From Halomonas sp. M20 (lineage in GTDB: Bacteria; Pseudomonadota; Gammaproteobacteria; Pseudomonadales; Halomonadaceae), in assembly GCF_020622265.1 (NCBI RefSeq), contig NZ_JACNMQ010000001.1, forward strand, positions 372,001 to 436,000: a stretch of 64,000 nt of DNA. The letters are read 5' to 3'. A program made the translations under genes and the position numbers. The notes below the pieces were generated by a model, which was not told the origin of the DNA, made no database searches, and saw nothing but the letters and a program-made list of their open reading frames with translations. This document shows, piece after piece, positions 46,523 to 57,231 of this stretch. Position 1 is the first letter of the stretch. Each line of letters begins with the position of its first letter.

Positions 46523-47719
46523 TTACATGCCGAGAATTGTCTTGGCGACGATGTTTTTCTGGATTTCGTTGGCGCCGCCATAGATCGACAGCTTACGGCG
46601 ATTGAGATACTGCGCGGTGGCGGCGGCGGCGAATGTCTGGTCGTCGTCGAGAGTATCGTCGTCACCGGCGAGGAAATCGGCGAAGAACGGTAGCGCTTGG
46701 GGGCCGAGGGCGCGTCGGGTCAGGTCGCTCAGGCGCTGGCGCAGCTCCGACCCACGAATCTTTAGCAGTGAGCTTTCCGCCCCTGGGGCGCCACCGTCCC
46801 GGGCGGCAGCCAGTACGCGCAGGTTGGTGACTTCCAGTGCCATCAGCTCGAGTTCGGATCGGGCGATCTGTTCACGAAAGCTTGGTGCCTGGATCAGCGG
46901 GCGGCCACGATGAGTTTGGCGGCGAGCCACGCTCTTGAGGTGGCGCAGAGCCTGCTTGGCGTGACCCAGGCCAGCAATACCGGTGCGTTCGTGGGTGAGC
47001 AGGAACTTGGCGCAGGTCCAGCCTTCGCCTTCTTCGCCGACACGATTGGCAACCGGCACGCGTACGTTGTCGAGGAACACCTCATTGACCTCGTGAGCAC
47101 CGTCGAGGGTGATGATCGGGCGCACGCTGATGCCCCGAGTATTCATGTCGATCAACAGGAAGCTGATGCCGGCCTGCTTCTTGGCCTGAGGATCGGTGCG
47201 GGCCAGGCAGAACATCATGTTGGCGTGCTGGCCCAGAGTGGTCCAGGTCTTCTGGCCATTGACGATGTAGTGATCACCGTCACGTTCGGCGCGAGTTTTG
47301 AGGCTAGCCAGATCCGAGCCGGCGCCGGGTTCGGAATAGCCCTGACACCACCAGTCGTCGTTGCCGAGAATGCGTGGCAGGTAATGACGCTTCTGCTCCT
47401 CGCTGCCGAAACGGATGATCACCGGCGCGACCATGTTGACACCGAACGGCACCACCGTGGGGGCATGCGCCGCGGCACACTCTTCCTCGAAGATATGTTT
47501 CTCGACCGGGCTCCAGCCGGTACCGCCGTGTTCCACCGGCCAGCCGGGTGCCAACCAGCCGCGTTCGCTGAGGAGGTTCTGCCAACGCACATGTTCTTCG
47601 GCATTGAGCTGCTGACCGAACCGCACCTTACGCTGAATATCGGCGGGGAGCTTGTCGGCAAGAAAGGCACGCACCTCCTCGCGGAAGGTGTTTTCTTCTG
47701 GGGTGAATTGTAGGTTCAT
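46523..47719 (-). CDS. Acyl-CoA dehydrogenase, large-subunit (PimC-like) type
   Basis: 398 residues. Long N-terminal helical part with GWLAPGWPVEHGGTGW, then GYSEPGAGSDLASLKT and YIVNGQKTWTT. The C-terminal segment is SIYGGANEIQKNIVAKTILG, where glycine replaces the glutamate of YEGT-type enzymes. This architecture matches PimC and related large subunits. Start ATG 47719 follows CGAGGTAA. Probably partners 45389-46513. Confidence 0.87.
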   Translation of the reverse strand: MNLQFTPEENTFREEVRAFLADKLPADIQRKVRFGQQLNAEEHVRWQNLLSERGWLAPGWPVEHGGTGWSPVEKHIFEEECAAAHAPTVVPFGVNMVAPVIIRFGSEEQKRHYLPRILGNDDWWCQGYSEPGAGSDLASLKTRAERDGDHYIVNGQKTWTTLGQHANMMFCLARTDPQAKKQAGISFLLIDMNTRGISVRPIITLDGAHEVNEVFLDNVRVPVANRVGEEGEGWTCAKFLLTHERTGIAGLGHAKQALRHLKSVARRQTHRGRPLIQAPSFREQIARSELELMALEVTNLRVLAAARDGGAPGAESSLLKIRGSELRQRLSDLTRRALGPQALPFFADFLAGDDDTLDDDQTFAAAATAQYLNRRKLSIYGGANEIQKNIVAKTILGM

Positions 47720-47746
47720 GATTACCTCGAGGAAAAAGAGCGCAGC

Positions 47747-49342
<1,596 letters not shown>

Positions 49343-49422
49343 CCGAAACATCTCCGTGTGGGCGGAAGTTGAAAACCATGATGCGGGGGCGGGCAAGATC
49401 GGTCAAGTATTTTGGAATTGAA

Positions 49423-49437
49423 TTTCGCAAAGCAAAA
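49423..49437. promoter_or_regulatory. Island motif site 6 (upstream of the FadJ-like unit)
   Basis: TTTCGC-AAA-GCAAAA, one of the best matches to the cluster motif; 81 bases upstream of the FadJ-like start. Confidence 0.5.
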
Positions 49438-49459
49438 TTGGCGCATAAAGAAGATGGAA

Positions 49460-49485
49460 CGAAAAAGGTCACCCGAAGGTGACCT
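49460..49485 (-). terminator. Rho-independent terminator of the TAXI transporter operon
   Basis: Eight-base stem AGGTCACC / GGTGACCT with a C(TTCG)G tetraloop on the minus strand, followed by TTTTTC. Confidence 0.88.
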
Positions 49486-49516
49486 ATGTTAGTGCTTCAC
49501 GTCGATCAATCGAGGT

Positions 49517-50662
49517 TTAAAACACTGGCTGCATTCCGGCCGCTTTCAGTGCCTTGGCGCGCGCCTCTAGCCACCCTTGACGAAAGGCTTCCTCGTCATC
49601 TGGTGCCGAGATGACGTAATCGCCCCAGGTCTCGGCGAGGAGCTGTTGTCGCTTCAACAGCTGATCCTGATGCGCCTGCATTTCTTCGGTCCAAATGCCC
49701 GCTTCGCGGTAGTAATCGACGACTGCCTCATGGAAGGGGATGACCCAAGTCATGTTCTGGTTCTCGACGGCGTAGCCGGCGGCGCCCGGAGCGGCATCCT
49801 TGTAGCGATCATAGTCCTCGACCAGGGTCTTGATCAGACCGTAGGCGGTGTCATGCTCGAGGTCGGCGTTGGCGACCATGATCGGGTAGGGGTAACTGGC
49901 GCTGTGGTAACCATCCTCGGGAATACCGGCGCCGGCGGTGACTTCATGAGGCTGGAAGTAGGGGGCAACGGCCTTCATGCGCTCCCAGGCAGCGCGGTCG
50001 TCACGGGGCAGTTGGGGCCATTGTATGCCCCGAGGGCTAGCCGCCAAGCGCTGGGCGGCGGGGGTCACGGTAGTGGTAATCGCGGCATCGGCGCGCCCGC
50101 TTATGATGCCATCGAAGGCACTGTTGTACCCCGGGAAGATGACCTTCTCGACGTCGTTCCAATCCAGTCCGCCAAAGGCCAGATAGGCTTCGGCGGCCTT
50201 GTTGAGGGCATCGTCGCCCCGGAGATAGGCGACTCTCTTGCCCTTGAGATCCGCGGGGGTCTCGACTTCCACATCGCCGGCCACCGCCATGCCCAGCCCG
50301 AACGAGGCCAAGGAGGTGCTGATCACCCGAATCGGCTGCGGCCCCCAGCCAGGACCGGCGAACATCATTACCCCTTCAGAGCCGTAATAACTTGCGATAC
50401 CGCAGGCGCAAAGATCGACACGACCGGTCTTCAGCGGCGTCATGCGCAAAATGTCGTTCTCGCCGGGAATGACCCGGAACTGGGTGCCGCTGCGCTGCTG
50501 AATGATTTGGCCGATGGCCATGATCTGGGCATGCCCGCTGGTGCCGGTGCCATAGGCGGTCCAGTTCAGCGTTTCCGGCATCTCGGCATTGGCTAGCGGA
50601 GTGATCGCGAGCGCGCCGAACAGTGCACCGGCCGTAAGGGGTAAACGAATCTGACGTAGCAT
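49517..50662 (-). CDS. TAXI-family TRAP transporter solute-binding protein 1
   Basis: 381 residues from ATG 50662 (AGGAGCCCTCC upstream). Signal peptide to PLANA-EM. TAXI-domain features are TGTSGHAQIMAIGQII, MTPLKTGRVDLCACG, YPYPIMVANADL and WVIPFHEAVVDYYREAG. It lies downstream of the fused permease gene on the same strand and is strikingly similar to the second binding protein at 52805-53968 over the whole length. Ligands of TAXI receptors include glutamate and 2-oxoglutarate-like acids; here a dicarboxylate is likely. Confidence 0.9.
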   Translation of the reverse strand: MLRQIRLPLTAGALFGALAITPLANAEMPETLNWTAYGTGTSGHAQIMAIGQIIQQRSGTQFRVIPGENDILRMTPLKTGRVDLCACGIASYYGSEGVMMFAGPGWGPQPIRVISTSLASFGLGMAVAGDVEVETPADLKGKRVAYLRGDDALNKAAEAYLAFGGLDWNDVEKVIFPGYNSAFDGIISGRADAAITTTVTPAAQRLAASPRGIQWPQLPRDDRAAWERMKAVAPYFQPHEVTAGAGIPEDGYHSASYPYPIMVANADLEHDTAYGLIKTLVEDYDRYKDAAPGAAGYAVENQNMTWVIPFHEAVVDYYREAGIWTEEMQAHQDQLLKRQQLLAETWGDYVISAPDDEEAFRQGWLEARAKALKAAGMQPVF

Positions 50663-50725
50663 GGAGGGCTCCTGAGTATTGTTGTTGAAAAGGCACCGAA
50701 CGCGCATGCTCGGCGCTGGACGAGG

Positions 50726-52735
50726 TCAGTGCGGCGTTATGCCGTTGCGTGGGATGGCACGGTGCTGACTCCATCGAGCGAGCAGGATCGCCGGTATACC
50801 GGTGGCCAGTCCAACACTGAGCAGCTCCAGGTTGCTGAAGGGGATTGGTTTGCCGCCGGGCAGCGCGACACAGAAGCCGGCGATCAGCACCAGGGTGCGA
50901 ATGATTACTTCCATGGCAGGGGTATGGCCGAGACGCCCCACCCCAATCAGGTAGCCCTGCATGGCTGAGGCGAACAGCACGATGCCAAGCACGGCCTGAC
51001 AGAACACCAGAATGATACCGATAGGACTGCCCTGCATGATCAGCGCTGGATTAAGCACGAACATGAAGGGGATGAAATAGATAACGCTGCCTAGGCGCAT
51101 GGCCTGGAGGCCGGTTTCCATCGGTCGGGCGCCGGCCACGGTAGCGGCGGCGAAGGCTCCCAAGGCGACCGGCGGAGTGATGAAACTGAGCATGCCCCAG
51201 TAGAGGATGAACATGTGCACGGCCATGGGATCGAGGCCGCCACCTTGGGTCAGCGCCGGCGCCAGAGCCACCGCCAGGAAGATATAGGCGGCGGTCACCG
51301 TCATCCCGATACCCAGCACGAAGCTGGTCAGCGCGCCCATGACGAGTAGCAACGGCACGCTACCACCTGCCAGATGAATGAAATCGTTGGCGATGGTGCC
51401 CGACAGCCCGGTCATCGACAGCGCACCGACCAGCATGCCGACGCCGGCGAGAATGGCGATCAACTCAGCGAACAGCTTGGCGGCGGCATTGAGGGTGTCG
51501 GTGACATTCTTCCAGCCCCAGCGGTGCGACTTGGAGAGCTGATTGATCACTAGTAGCAAGGCAGTAGCATAGAATGGCGCCACCGCCTCACGCTGCATTA
51601 CCAACAGCATCCAGACCAGCAGCACGAAGACGAAGATGAAGTACCAGCCTTCTTTCAAGGTCTGCTTGACCGAAGGCAGCTCGAGCTTGGGCAGGCCCTT
51701 GATGTTATTACGGGCGGCATAAGCATCGATCTGAATGAACAGGCCCAGGAAATACAGTACCGAGGGGATGACGGCGGCCAGGGCCACGGCAGCGTAGGGT
51801 ACGTCGAGAAACATTGCCATGATAAAGGCGGTGGCCCCCATTACCGGTGGCATCAGCACCCCGCCTGTCGAGGCGCAGGCTTCTACACCGCCGGCGAATG
51901 AACGGCTCATGCCGATACGCCGCATGGCGGGGATCGACAGGACCCCAGTGGTCAACACGTTGGTGATCACACTCCCGCTCATCGATCCCATCAGGCCACT
52001 GGCGAAGATCGACACCTTGGCGGGTCCTCCGCGTACGTGCCCCAGCAAGGAGAAGGCGAGATTGATGAAAAAGGCGCCACCTCCTGTCTTCTGTAATACC
52101 ACCCCGAAGATGAGAAAGCCGATCACTAGGCTGGCGAAGGCCTGCAGCGGTACGCCCATGATGCTTTCAGTACTCATGGTGTGGTAGATAGCGGTCTGCT
52201 CGAGTGTCGATGGAAACGCCTGGATCGGCCCCGGCATGATGTCGGCGACCATCGGATAGCAGGAGAACAGTGCAACGATCAAGGCAATGGGCCAACCTCC
52301 GGCGCGGCGTGCAGCCTCGAGAATCAGCAACCAGTAGGCGTAGCTGAACCATACCGCCGGCTCGGGGGCAGCGAAGGCCCAGCCGCGTTCGAGGATCGAT
52401 TCGGCCTGGAAAACGAAATAGCCGCCGACGATGGCGGTAACGATAAACAAGAGGTAGTCGTACCAAGGCACCGGCTTGCTCTGCCCCGAGGGAAACATCG
52501 GCCAGAGCAGAAAGACCAGAGGTAGCAACAGGGCTACCACGGCGTAGTAGAACTGGGTTTCTAGGCCGGTAACGAAAGTCAGCCAGCCCAGGTTGAAGAG
52601 ATAGTCCAGCGTCATCAAGGTGAGCAGAACGGTGACGGTACCTGGGAGCCAGCGCAGCGCGCGGGGCAGGGACCGCACTTTTGATACCTGCTCTTTTGCG
52701 GCGCCGACATCCTCTTGTTGACTGGCCTGATTCAT
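50726..52735 (-). CDS. TRAP transporter fused DctQ-DctM permease (TAXI type)
   Basis: 669 residues, about 17-18 membrane helices: a four-helix small subunit joined to a twelve-helix large subunit. The DctM signature segments include GVVLQKTGGGAFFINLAFSL, then VSIFASGLMGSMSGSVITNV and ASTGGVLMPPVMGATAFIMA. It imports the ligand of the TAXI binding proteins with Na+ (or H+). Operon order on the minus strand is binding protein 2, permease, binding protein 1. Confidence 0.93.
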   Translation of the reverse strand: MNQASQQEDVGAAKEQVSKVRSLPRALRWLPGTVTVLLTLMTLDYLFNLGWLTFVTGLETQFYYAVVALLLPLVFLLWPMFPSGQSKPVPWYDYLLFIVTAIVGGYFVFQAESILERGWAFAAPEPAVWFSYAYWLLILEAARRAGGWPIALIVALFSCYPMVADIMPGPIQAFPSTLEQTAIYHTMSTESIMGVPLQAFASLVIGFLIFGVVLQKTGGGAFFINLAFSLLGHVRGGPAKVSIFASGLMGSMSGSVITNVLTTGVLSIPAMRRIGMSRSFAGGVEACASTGGVLMPPVMGATAFIMAMFLDVPYAAVALAAVIPSVLYFLGLFIQIDAYAARNNIKGLPKLELPSVKQTLKEGWYFIFVFVLLVWMLLVMQREAVAPFYATALLLVINQLSKSHRWGWKNVTDTLNAAAKLFAELIAILAGVGMLVGALSMTGLSGTIANDFIHLAGGSVPLLLVMGALTSFVLGIGMTVTAAYIFLAVALAPALTQGGGLDPMAVHMFILYWGMLSFITPPVALGAFAAATVAGARPMETGLQAMRLGSVIYFIPFMFVLNPALIMQGSPIGIILVFCQAVLGIVLFASAMQGYLIGVGRLGHTPAMEVIIRTLVLIAGFCVALPGGKPIPFSNLELLSVGLATGIPAILLARWSQHRAIPRNGITPH

Positions 52736-52769
52736 GGCGGGGATCCGGAGTTGGGCATGGCGGAATCGC

Positions 52770-52797
52770 CGGCGTCCACTTTACGCAGTGGACGCCG
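52770..52797 (-). other. Intercistronic hairpin between binding protein 2 and the permease
   Basis: 11-base perfect stem CGGCGTCCACT / AGTGGACGCCG with a six-base loop and no T-run. It would reduce read-through or stabilise the upstream receptor mRNA, keeping the receptor in excess over the permease. Confidence 0.55.
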
Positions 52798-52804
52798 ACA
52801 GGGA

Positions 52805-53968
52805 TCACTTGAAGATAGGTTCGAAGCCGGCCTCGCGAAGGGCTGAAGCGCGGGTTTGCATCCAGGCGTCGCGGAAGGCATCTTCATCTTCCGGGGTCTC
52901 GCCTGTGGTGAACTCCTTCCAGGTATCGAGTAGCAGGTTCTGGCGTTCTACAAGCTTGTCCTGATGAGCCTGCATTTCCTCGGTCCATACGCCGGTTTCC
53001 TTGTAATAGTCGACGACCGCTTCGTGAAATGGGATGACCCAGGTCAGATCCTGATTCTCCAATGCGTAGCCTGCCGCACCCGGAGCGTTGTCCTTATAGG
53101 CGTCGTAGTTATCCTGTAGCGCCTTGATCAAACCATAGGCGGTGGTGTCCTCGAGATCGGCATTGGCAACGATGATCGGATAAGGATAGCTGGCACTGTT
53201 GACCGGGTTCTCGGCGGAAACGCCGCCTGCTCCAGCGGTGACCTCATGGGGTCGGAAATAAGGAGCGATTTTCTGCATACGTTGCCAGGCGGCTTCGTCG
53301 TTGGGATCTAGCGCCGGCCAGCTGATACCACGCGGACTGCTGGCCAATTGCTGAGCCGGTGGTGTCACCGTGGTAGTAAAAGAGGCGTCCGCCTCACCGG
53401 AGATAATGCCGTCGAACGAACGCGCATACCCAGGATAGTCGACCCGTTCAACGTCATCCCAGGTCAGGCCGCCAAAGGCGAGGTAGGCTTCGGTGCCCTT
53501 GTTGAGGGCATCATCACCGCGGATGTAAGCGATGCGCTTACCTTTCAGGTCTGCTGGCGTCTTGACGTCCAGGTCTCCGGCCACGGCTAGCGAAAGGCCA
53601 AAAGAGGCGGTCGAGGTGGTTAGTACGCGCAGTGGCTGTGGGCCCCAGTCGGGATGAGCGAACATCAGAACGCCCTCGGCTCCGTAGTAGCTGGCGATAC
53701 CGCAGGCGCATAGGTCGACACGTCCTGTCTTTAGCGGAGTCATGCGCGATACATCGTTATCGCCAGGCAGTACACGCACTGCAGTGTCGTATTGTTTCTG
53801 AAGCATGCCACCAATGGCCACGGCCTGCGCATAACCACTGGAGTTGGTGCCGTAGGCAGTCCAGGCCATGGTGTTAGGGAGTTCGACCTCCTTGGCAAGG
53901 GTCGCTCCAGGAAGAGCAAGAGTGAGCGGGAGTGAAGCAAACAGCACTTGGCGGACTAGATAATGCAT
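52805..53968 (-). CDS. TAXI-family TRAP transporter solute-binding protein 2
   Basis: 387 residues from ATG 53968 (GAGGAAACC upstream); an in-frame ATG at 54049 has no signal peptide. Signal ends GATLA-KE. It shares long identical blocks with binding protein 1 (KTGRVDLCACGIASYYG, then ADLKGKR and RGDDALNK, then EAVVDYY), so the two are paralogues. It leads the operon, and motif site 7 lies just upstream. Confidence 0.9.
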   Translation of the reverse strand: MHYLVRQVLFASLPLTLALPGATLAKEVELPNTMAWTAYGTNSSGYAQAVAIGGMLQKQYDTAVRVLPGDNDVSRMTPLKTGRVDLCACGIASYYGAEGVLMFAHPDWGPQPLRVLTTSTASFGLSLAVAGDLDVKTPADLKGKRIAYIRGDDALNKGTEAYLAFGGLTWDDVERVDYPGYARSFDGIISGEADASFTTTVTPPAQQLASSPRGISWPALDPNDEAAWQRMQKIAPYFRPHEVTAGAGGVSAENPVNSASYPYPIIVANADLEDTTAYGLIKALQDNYDAYKDNAPGAAGYALENQDLTWVIPFHEAVVDYYKETGVWTEEMQAHQDKLVERQNLLLDTWKEFTTGETPEDEDAFRDAWMQTRASALREAGFEPIFK

Positions 53969-53998
53969 AAGGTTTCCTCGGCTGTATGAGCCTTTTTG

Positions 53999-54013
53999 TT
54001 TTGCTATGCGGTA
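53999..54013. promoter_or_regulatory. Island motif site 7 (upstream of the TAXI operon)
   Basis: On the minus strand TACCGC-ATA-GCAAAA, starting 31 bases upstream of binding protein 2. Confidence 0.5.
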
Positions 54014-54049
54014 TTGTGTTTCACAAACTGCCTCGATAGTAGGGAGCAC

Positions 54050-54794
54050 TACGCTATGATGTCAACACGAGACTCTTAGTATCGAATGAGATGGACCCTT
54101 ATCGGGTTAGAAAGAAGATACGCAAGTCACTGCTATGAAAGAGTTAGCCTACAGGCGAGGGCGAATGAATATCGGAATAAGACTAATGTCTATTGCGCCA
54201 TGAAATGCTGGGTCCCGGATGAGCGATTATGCGCTCCAAAATAACTAAGGACGATCTTGCTGCCACTACTTCATGACTACGATGAGTGTTCGATGATGTA
54301 AGGCCTTCTAGATTAGGTCTCTGTCGGTGCAGGGAGAGCGAACAGACTACTTTGGTTGCAGTTTGGCTGCTGATTACAAGAAAACGCTGTGGCTAGTGTA
54401 AGTAGTGGAAATCCTCAACTTTCTGATTCTTAGATATAATCGCATGGTAGAAGCGATCCTCAATGTTACGAAATTTTATTTATAATCCCTTGGTTGCAGG
54501 TTCAAGTCCTGCTGGGCCCACCACTCTCAAAGTTTTCTGCCGCATCTTAGAGACTGATCTCCTCACGGCGACGAGCGGTAATAACGTTTACCGTCTCATC
54601 ATCAAAACGATAACGTGCGCTCAAGTGCCGTTTTCACCTGCGTCGACAGGGAAATGCTTAATTCGTGATACGCGATACTGATCCCAGGCAGAGTATCGTG
54701 TCATATCCGGTTGCGGTTTATTGAAAGCGACCAAGAGCCCTTTGCAAAACTATGAAAAGGACTCTTGATGAATATTCAAACCGGTAGAGAGAAG
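54050..54794. other. Gene-free right edge of the putative island
   Basis: 745 bases with no credible complete gene. It contains the tRNA 3'-end copy (54482-54523). A minus-strand stretch of 28 codons ending at 54547 (RYRFDDETVNVITARRREE region) could be the eroded tail of a small protein such as a toxin, but it has no start or upstream domain. The base composition is lower in GC than the flanking genes. Confidence 0.55.
54482..54523 (+). repeat. tRNA 3'-end copy (candidate attachment-site remnant)
   Basis: 42 bases matching the tRNA 3' end at 25899-25940 at 40 positions, from the anticodon 3' part through CCA, in the same orientation. The differences are GGTCGC to GGTTGC and TTCGAG to TTCAAG. 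The 5' half of the tRNA is absent. This is the pattern left by site-specific integration into a tRNA gene. Confidence 0.8.
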
Positions 54795-56537
54795 TTAGCT
54801 TGCCAGCCGCTTTTCCACCGCATCGAGAAAGCCTTGCATATCCACCACCTGTTCCTTGTCAGGATCGGCTGTCTTACCTTTCAGGTCGCCGGTGATGATG
54901 CCGGCATCGACGGTGTCGATCAGCGCTTCCTTCAGCTGCGTGGCGTAGCCGACGAGTGCGTCGTTGCCTTCCCGTTCGCCCAGGGTCTCCAGCGCATTGG
55001 CGACGGCGAACAGCAGCGCCGAGGAGTTGAAGTGCGCTTCCTTGCCATTGCTTTCTTGGTATTTCAGATAGAGATCGTGGGCGGTGCCATGGGGCGCCTC
55101 GAACAGCATGGTGCCGTTCTTGCTTTCGATGATGGAACTCGCCGTGGCAAGGCTTCCCCCCAAGGCGGCGGAGATATCCGAGAAGATGTCGCCATCCAGA
55201 TTCTGGGCCGGGTAGAGGGCATTGCGGGGCGGGTCGGTGATCATCTTGATCAGCTGACTGGAAGGCCGCATGATCATGAACGATGGCGGTGGCGTACCGC
55301 CTTGGGCTAGCTCGTAGCGCACATCGGTGATGACCGTGCTGAACACTTCGTCGTAATTCATGTACTCGCGCTTGAGACCGAAGTAGACCTCCTTTTTCTT
55401 GCGTGAGGCATCGCGGAACACTTGGAGCACCCAATCCTTGATGGCCTGGGCATCGTTGGACATCAGCAGGATCGGATCACCTGCCTTCACGCGTCGAGCA
55501 TGTTTCTCATCGCCATCGACGATCACCTTGAGAATGCCGTCTTCTGTGGCGGGCATGTTGTAGCTGCCGTACTGATCGCCGCCGCCGGCGCTCATGCGCG
55601 AAAGCGACACGCGGGCTTCGCGCTTCGGGATGCCGAAGCGTTTGAGTTGCTCGACCAGCTTGTAGAGCTTGCGCCCGGTGGTGTTGTCCGGCACGCCCCA
55701 AAGCGCGCGCTTGGGTGGGTTGGCAACGATGCGCGCGGCCTGGGCATCGATCAGCTCATAATGATAGGCAAGCCCCAGGGATTCGACCTGCTGCTGATAC
55801 TCCTGCTGGTAGATATCTTCGATGACCGTGCGCATGGCGCCGTCGTAACCGGCGATCACCGTGTCCTTGAGGCCGAGATAGATATCGCGCTTCTCCTCGA
55901 TTGCCCGCTTGAAGAAGCGATGCGCCCAGGCCTTGATATCGTCGATATCGTTGGTGGCCAGCAGCCATGGATCACCCTTGGCGACCTCGCGACGGTGCAG
56001 TTCCTCCGGGTCGCCACTGGCGCCGACGAACATCAGCTTGATCACGCCGGTAGCGCTAGAAAGCTCGTTATAGCTCTCCTTGATGCCGCCGCTGGTCATG
56101 GTATCGACTTCAATATCGCGACCGATCCACTCGGGCTTGTCGAACTGCAAATTGCGAAACTGAATGTCTTCGCGAGTAATATTGCCGCCAATACCCTTGC
56201 GGATTGCGCCGTTGGGCGACTTGGTGGCCAGCGGGTGCAGGTCGGCCTGATCGATATCGGGATGCTTGGCCAGCAGATCCGTCAGCTGCTCCCGATTGAC
56301 GGTCATGCCGGCATTCTTGATGCCCACACCGTGCTGCTTGAGTGCTTCGATGGCATCCATGACCGCCTGACCGTTGGTCGCCAGGCGATTTTCCGCAGAC
56401 AGATCGATGTCCACCAGTTTCATGTCCAGGCGCGAGGTGACGAACATCTCGAGGATCTTCTCGAAGGCCACTTGGGCCATTTCGTCGCCATGCAAAATGA
56501 CCAAGGGGGACGCTACACTGATCTTGCTGCTCATCAT
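54795..56537 (-). CDS. icd: Eukaryotic-type (type II) isocitrate dehydrogenase with an internal duplication
   Basis: 580 residues; the canonical type II NADP enzyme has about 415. N-terminal LHGDEMAQVAFEKIL, the substrate loop KSPNGAIRKGIGGNITRE, and the C-terminal LDGDIFSDISAALG and FEAPHGTAHDLY align with the IDH fold. The extra length is a second copy of one segment, offset by about 165 residues: KGDPWLLATND / AGDPILLMSND, LGLKDTVIAGYDG / FGLKREYMNYDE, and NPPKRAL / DPPRNAL. The catalytic tyrosine motif GDQY is in the second copy, the LID aspartate in the first, and lysines are in both. Function as isocitrate dehydrogenase is likely but not certain. ATG 56534 is an equally good start. Confidence 0.8.
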   Translation of the reverse strand: MMSSKISVASPLVILHGDEMAQVAFEKILEMFVTSRLDMKLVDIDLSAENRLATNGQAVMDAIEALKQHGVGIKNAGMTVNREQLTDLLAKHPDIDQADLHPLATKSPNGAIRKGIGGNITREDIQFRNLQFDKPEWIGRDIEVDTMTSGGIKESYNELSSATGVIKLMFVGASGDPEELHRREVAKGDPWLLATNDIDDIKAWAHRFFKRAIEEKRDIYLGLKDTVIAGYDGAMRTVIEDIYQQEYQQQVESLGLAYHYELIDAQAARIVANPPKRALWGVPDNTTGRKLYKLVEQLKRFGIPKREARVSLSRMSAGGGDQYGSYNMPATEDGILKVIVDGDEKHARRVKAGDPILLMSNDAQAIKDWVLQVFRDASRKKKEVYFGLKREYMNYDEVFSTVITDVRYELAQGGTPPPSFMIMRPSSQLIKMITDPPRNALYPAQNLDGDIFSDISAALGGSLATASSIIESKNGTMLFEAPHGTAHDLYLKYQESNGKEAHFNSSALLFAVANALETLGEREGNDALVGYATQLKEALIDTVDAGIITGDLKGKTADPDKEQVVDMQGFLDAVEKRLAS

Positions 56538-56584
56538 CTTTCTCGTCTTGCTGTGGTAATGAAATTGGGTGATCTCGGCTCAGT

Positions 56585-57160
56585 CTACTCTTTTATCGGC
56601 GCTAATGGGGGGAGTAATCGTTCCAGCTCGAATACATGCGAGTCTTCGACATCGAGCTCACGCAGCGCCGCCGCCAGGTTTAGCAAGTAGTCGCGATTGG
56701 GGCCGCTAGGACCTTGTGCATGAGCGATTTGATGGGCGATATGGTGATACGAGGCGTCGCCGAGAAAAGCGGCATTGTCTTCGGTGGCAATATAGACCAA
56801 CCCTTCGCTGCGTTCGCTTTCCTCGAAGTGCAGCTCAGTCACCAGACGCAGATAGCCGTTCTTTTCACGAACATCAAGGGGCCCTAGAGCCTCGGGTGTG
56901 ATGCGATAGGCCATGCCGTGGCAGATGGCACCGGCCTGGCGCACCAGAGTGGCGACGCGACCCGGCGCGTCCGGCGTACCACGATGATCGTGAGAGCCCT
57001 GCCAGAAACGCCGTACCCAGCCATGAATATAAGCCGGGCGCCGTTCCAGATAGGGAAATCCCGCCTTCCAGATCAGCGAGCCGTAGCCGAACAGCCAGAT
57101 AGCCTCCTGGCCGTCGAAGTGGTTCATGGCTTGATTGATGCGTGTGGTGTCGTTCGTCAT
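56585..57160 (-). CDS. chaC: ChaC-type glutathione gamma-glutamylcyclotransferase
   Basis: 191 residues. WLFGYGSLIWK is the substrate-binding YGSL motif, and the catalytic glutamate lies in LDVREKNGY. ChaC cleaves the gamma-glutamyl bond of glutathione to 5-oxoproline and Cys-Gly in the cytosol. Start ATG 57160 follows GACGAGA. It is a single gene between the isocitrate dehydrogenase and the EctC homologue on the same strand. Confidence 0.9.
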   Translation of the reverse strand: MTNDTTRINQAMNHFDGQEAIWLFGYGSLIWKAGFPYLERRPAYIHGWVRRFWQGSHDHRGTPDAPGRVATLVRQAGAICHGMAYRITPEALGPLDVREKNGYLRLVTELHFEESERSEGLVYIATEDNAAFLGDASYHHIAHQIAHAQGPSGPNRDYLLNLAAALRELDVEDSHVFELERLLPPLAPIKE

Positions 57161-57231
57161 GCCGTCTCGTCACGGTTACACGGTAAATTAGTGACGGTGT
57201 CGGGGCGCCGGATGGATATCTTGGGCGTCGC

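Noticed and set aside
54463-54681. A 72-codon open frame spanning the tRNA copy
   Set aside because: It reads through the tRNA 3' sequence, so it cannot be a real gene.
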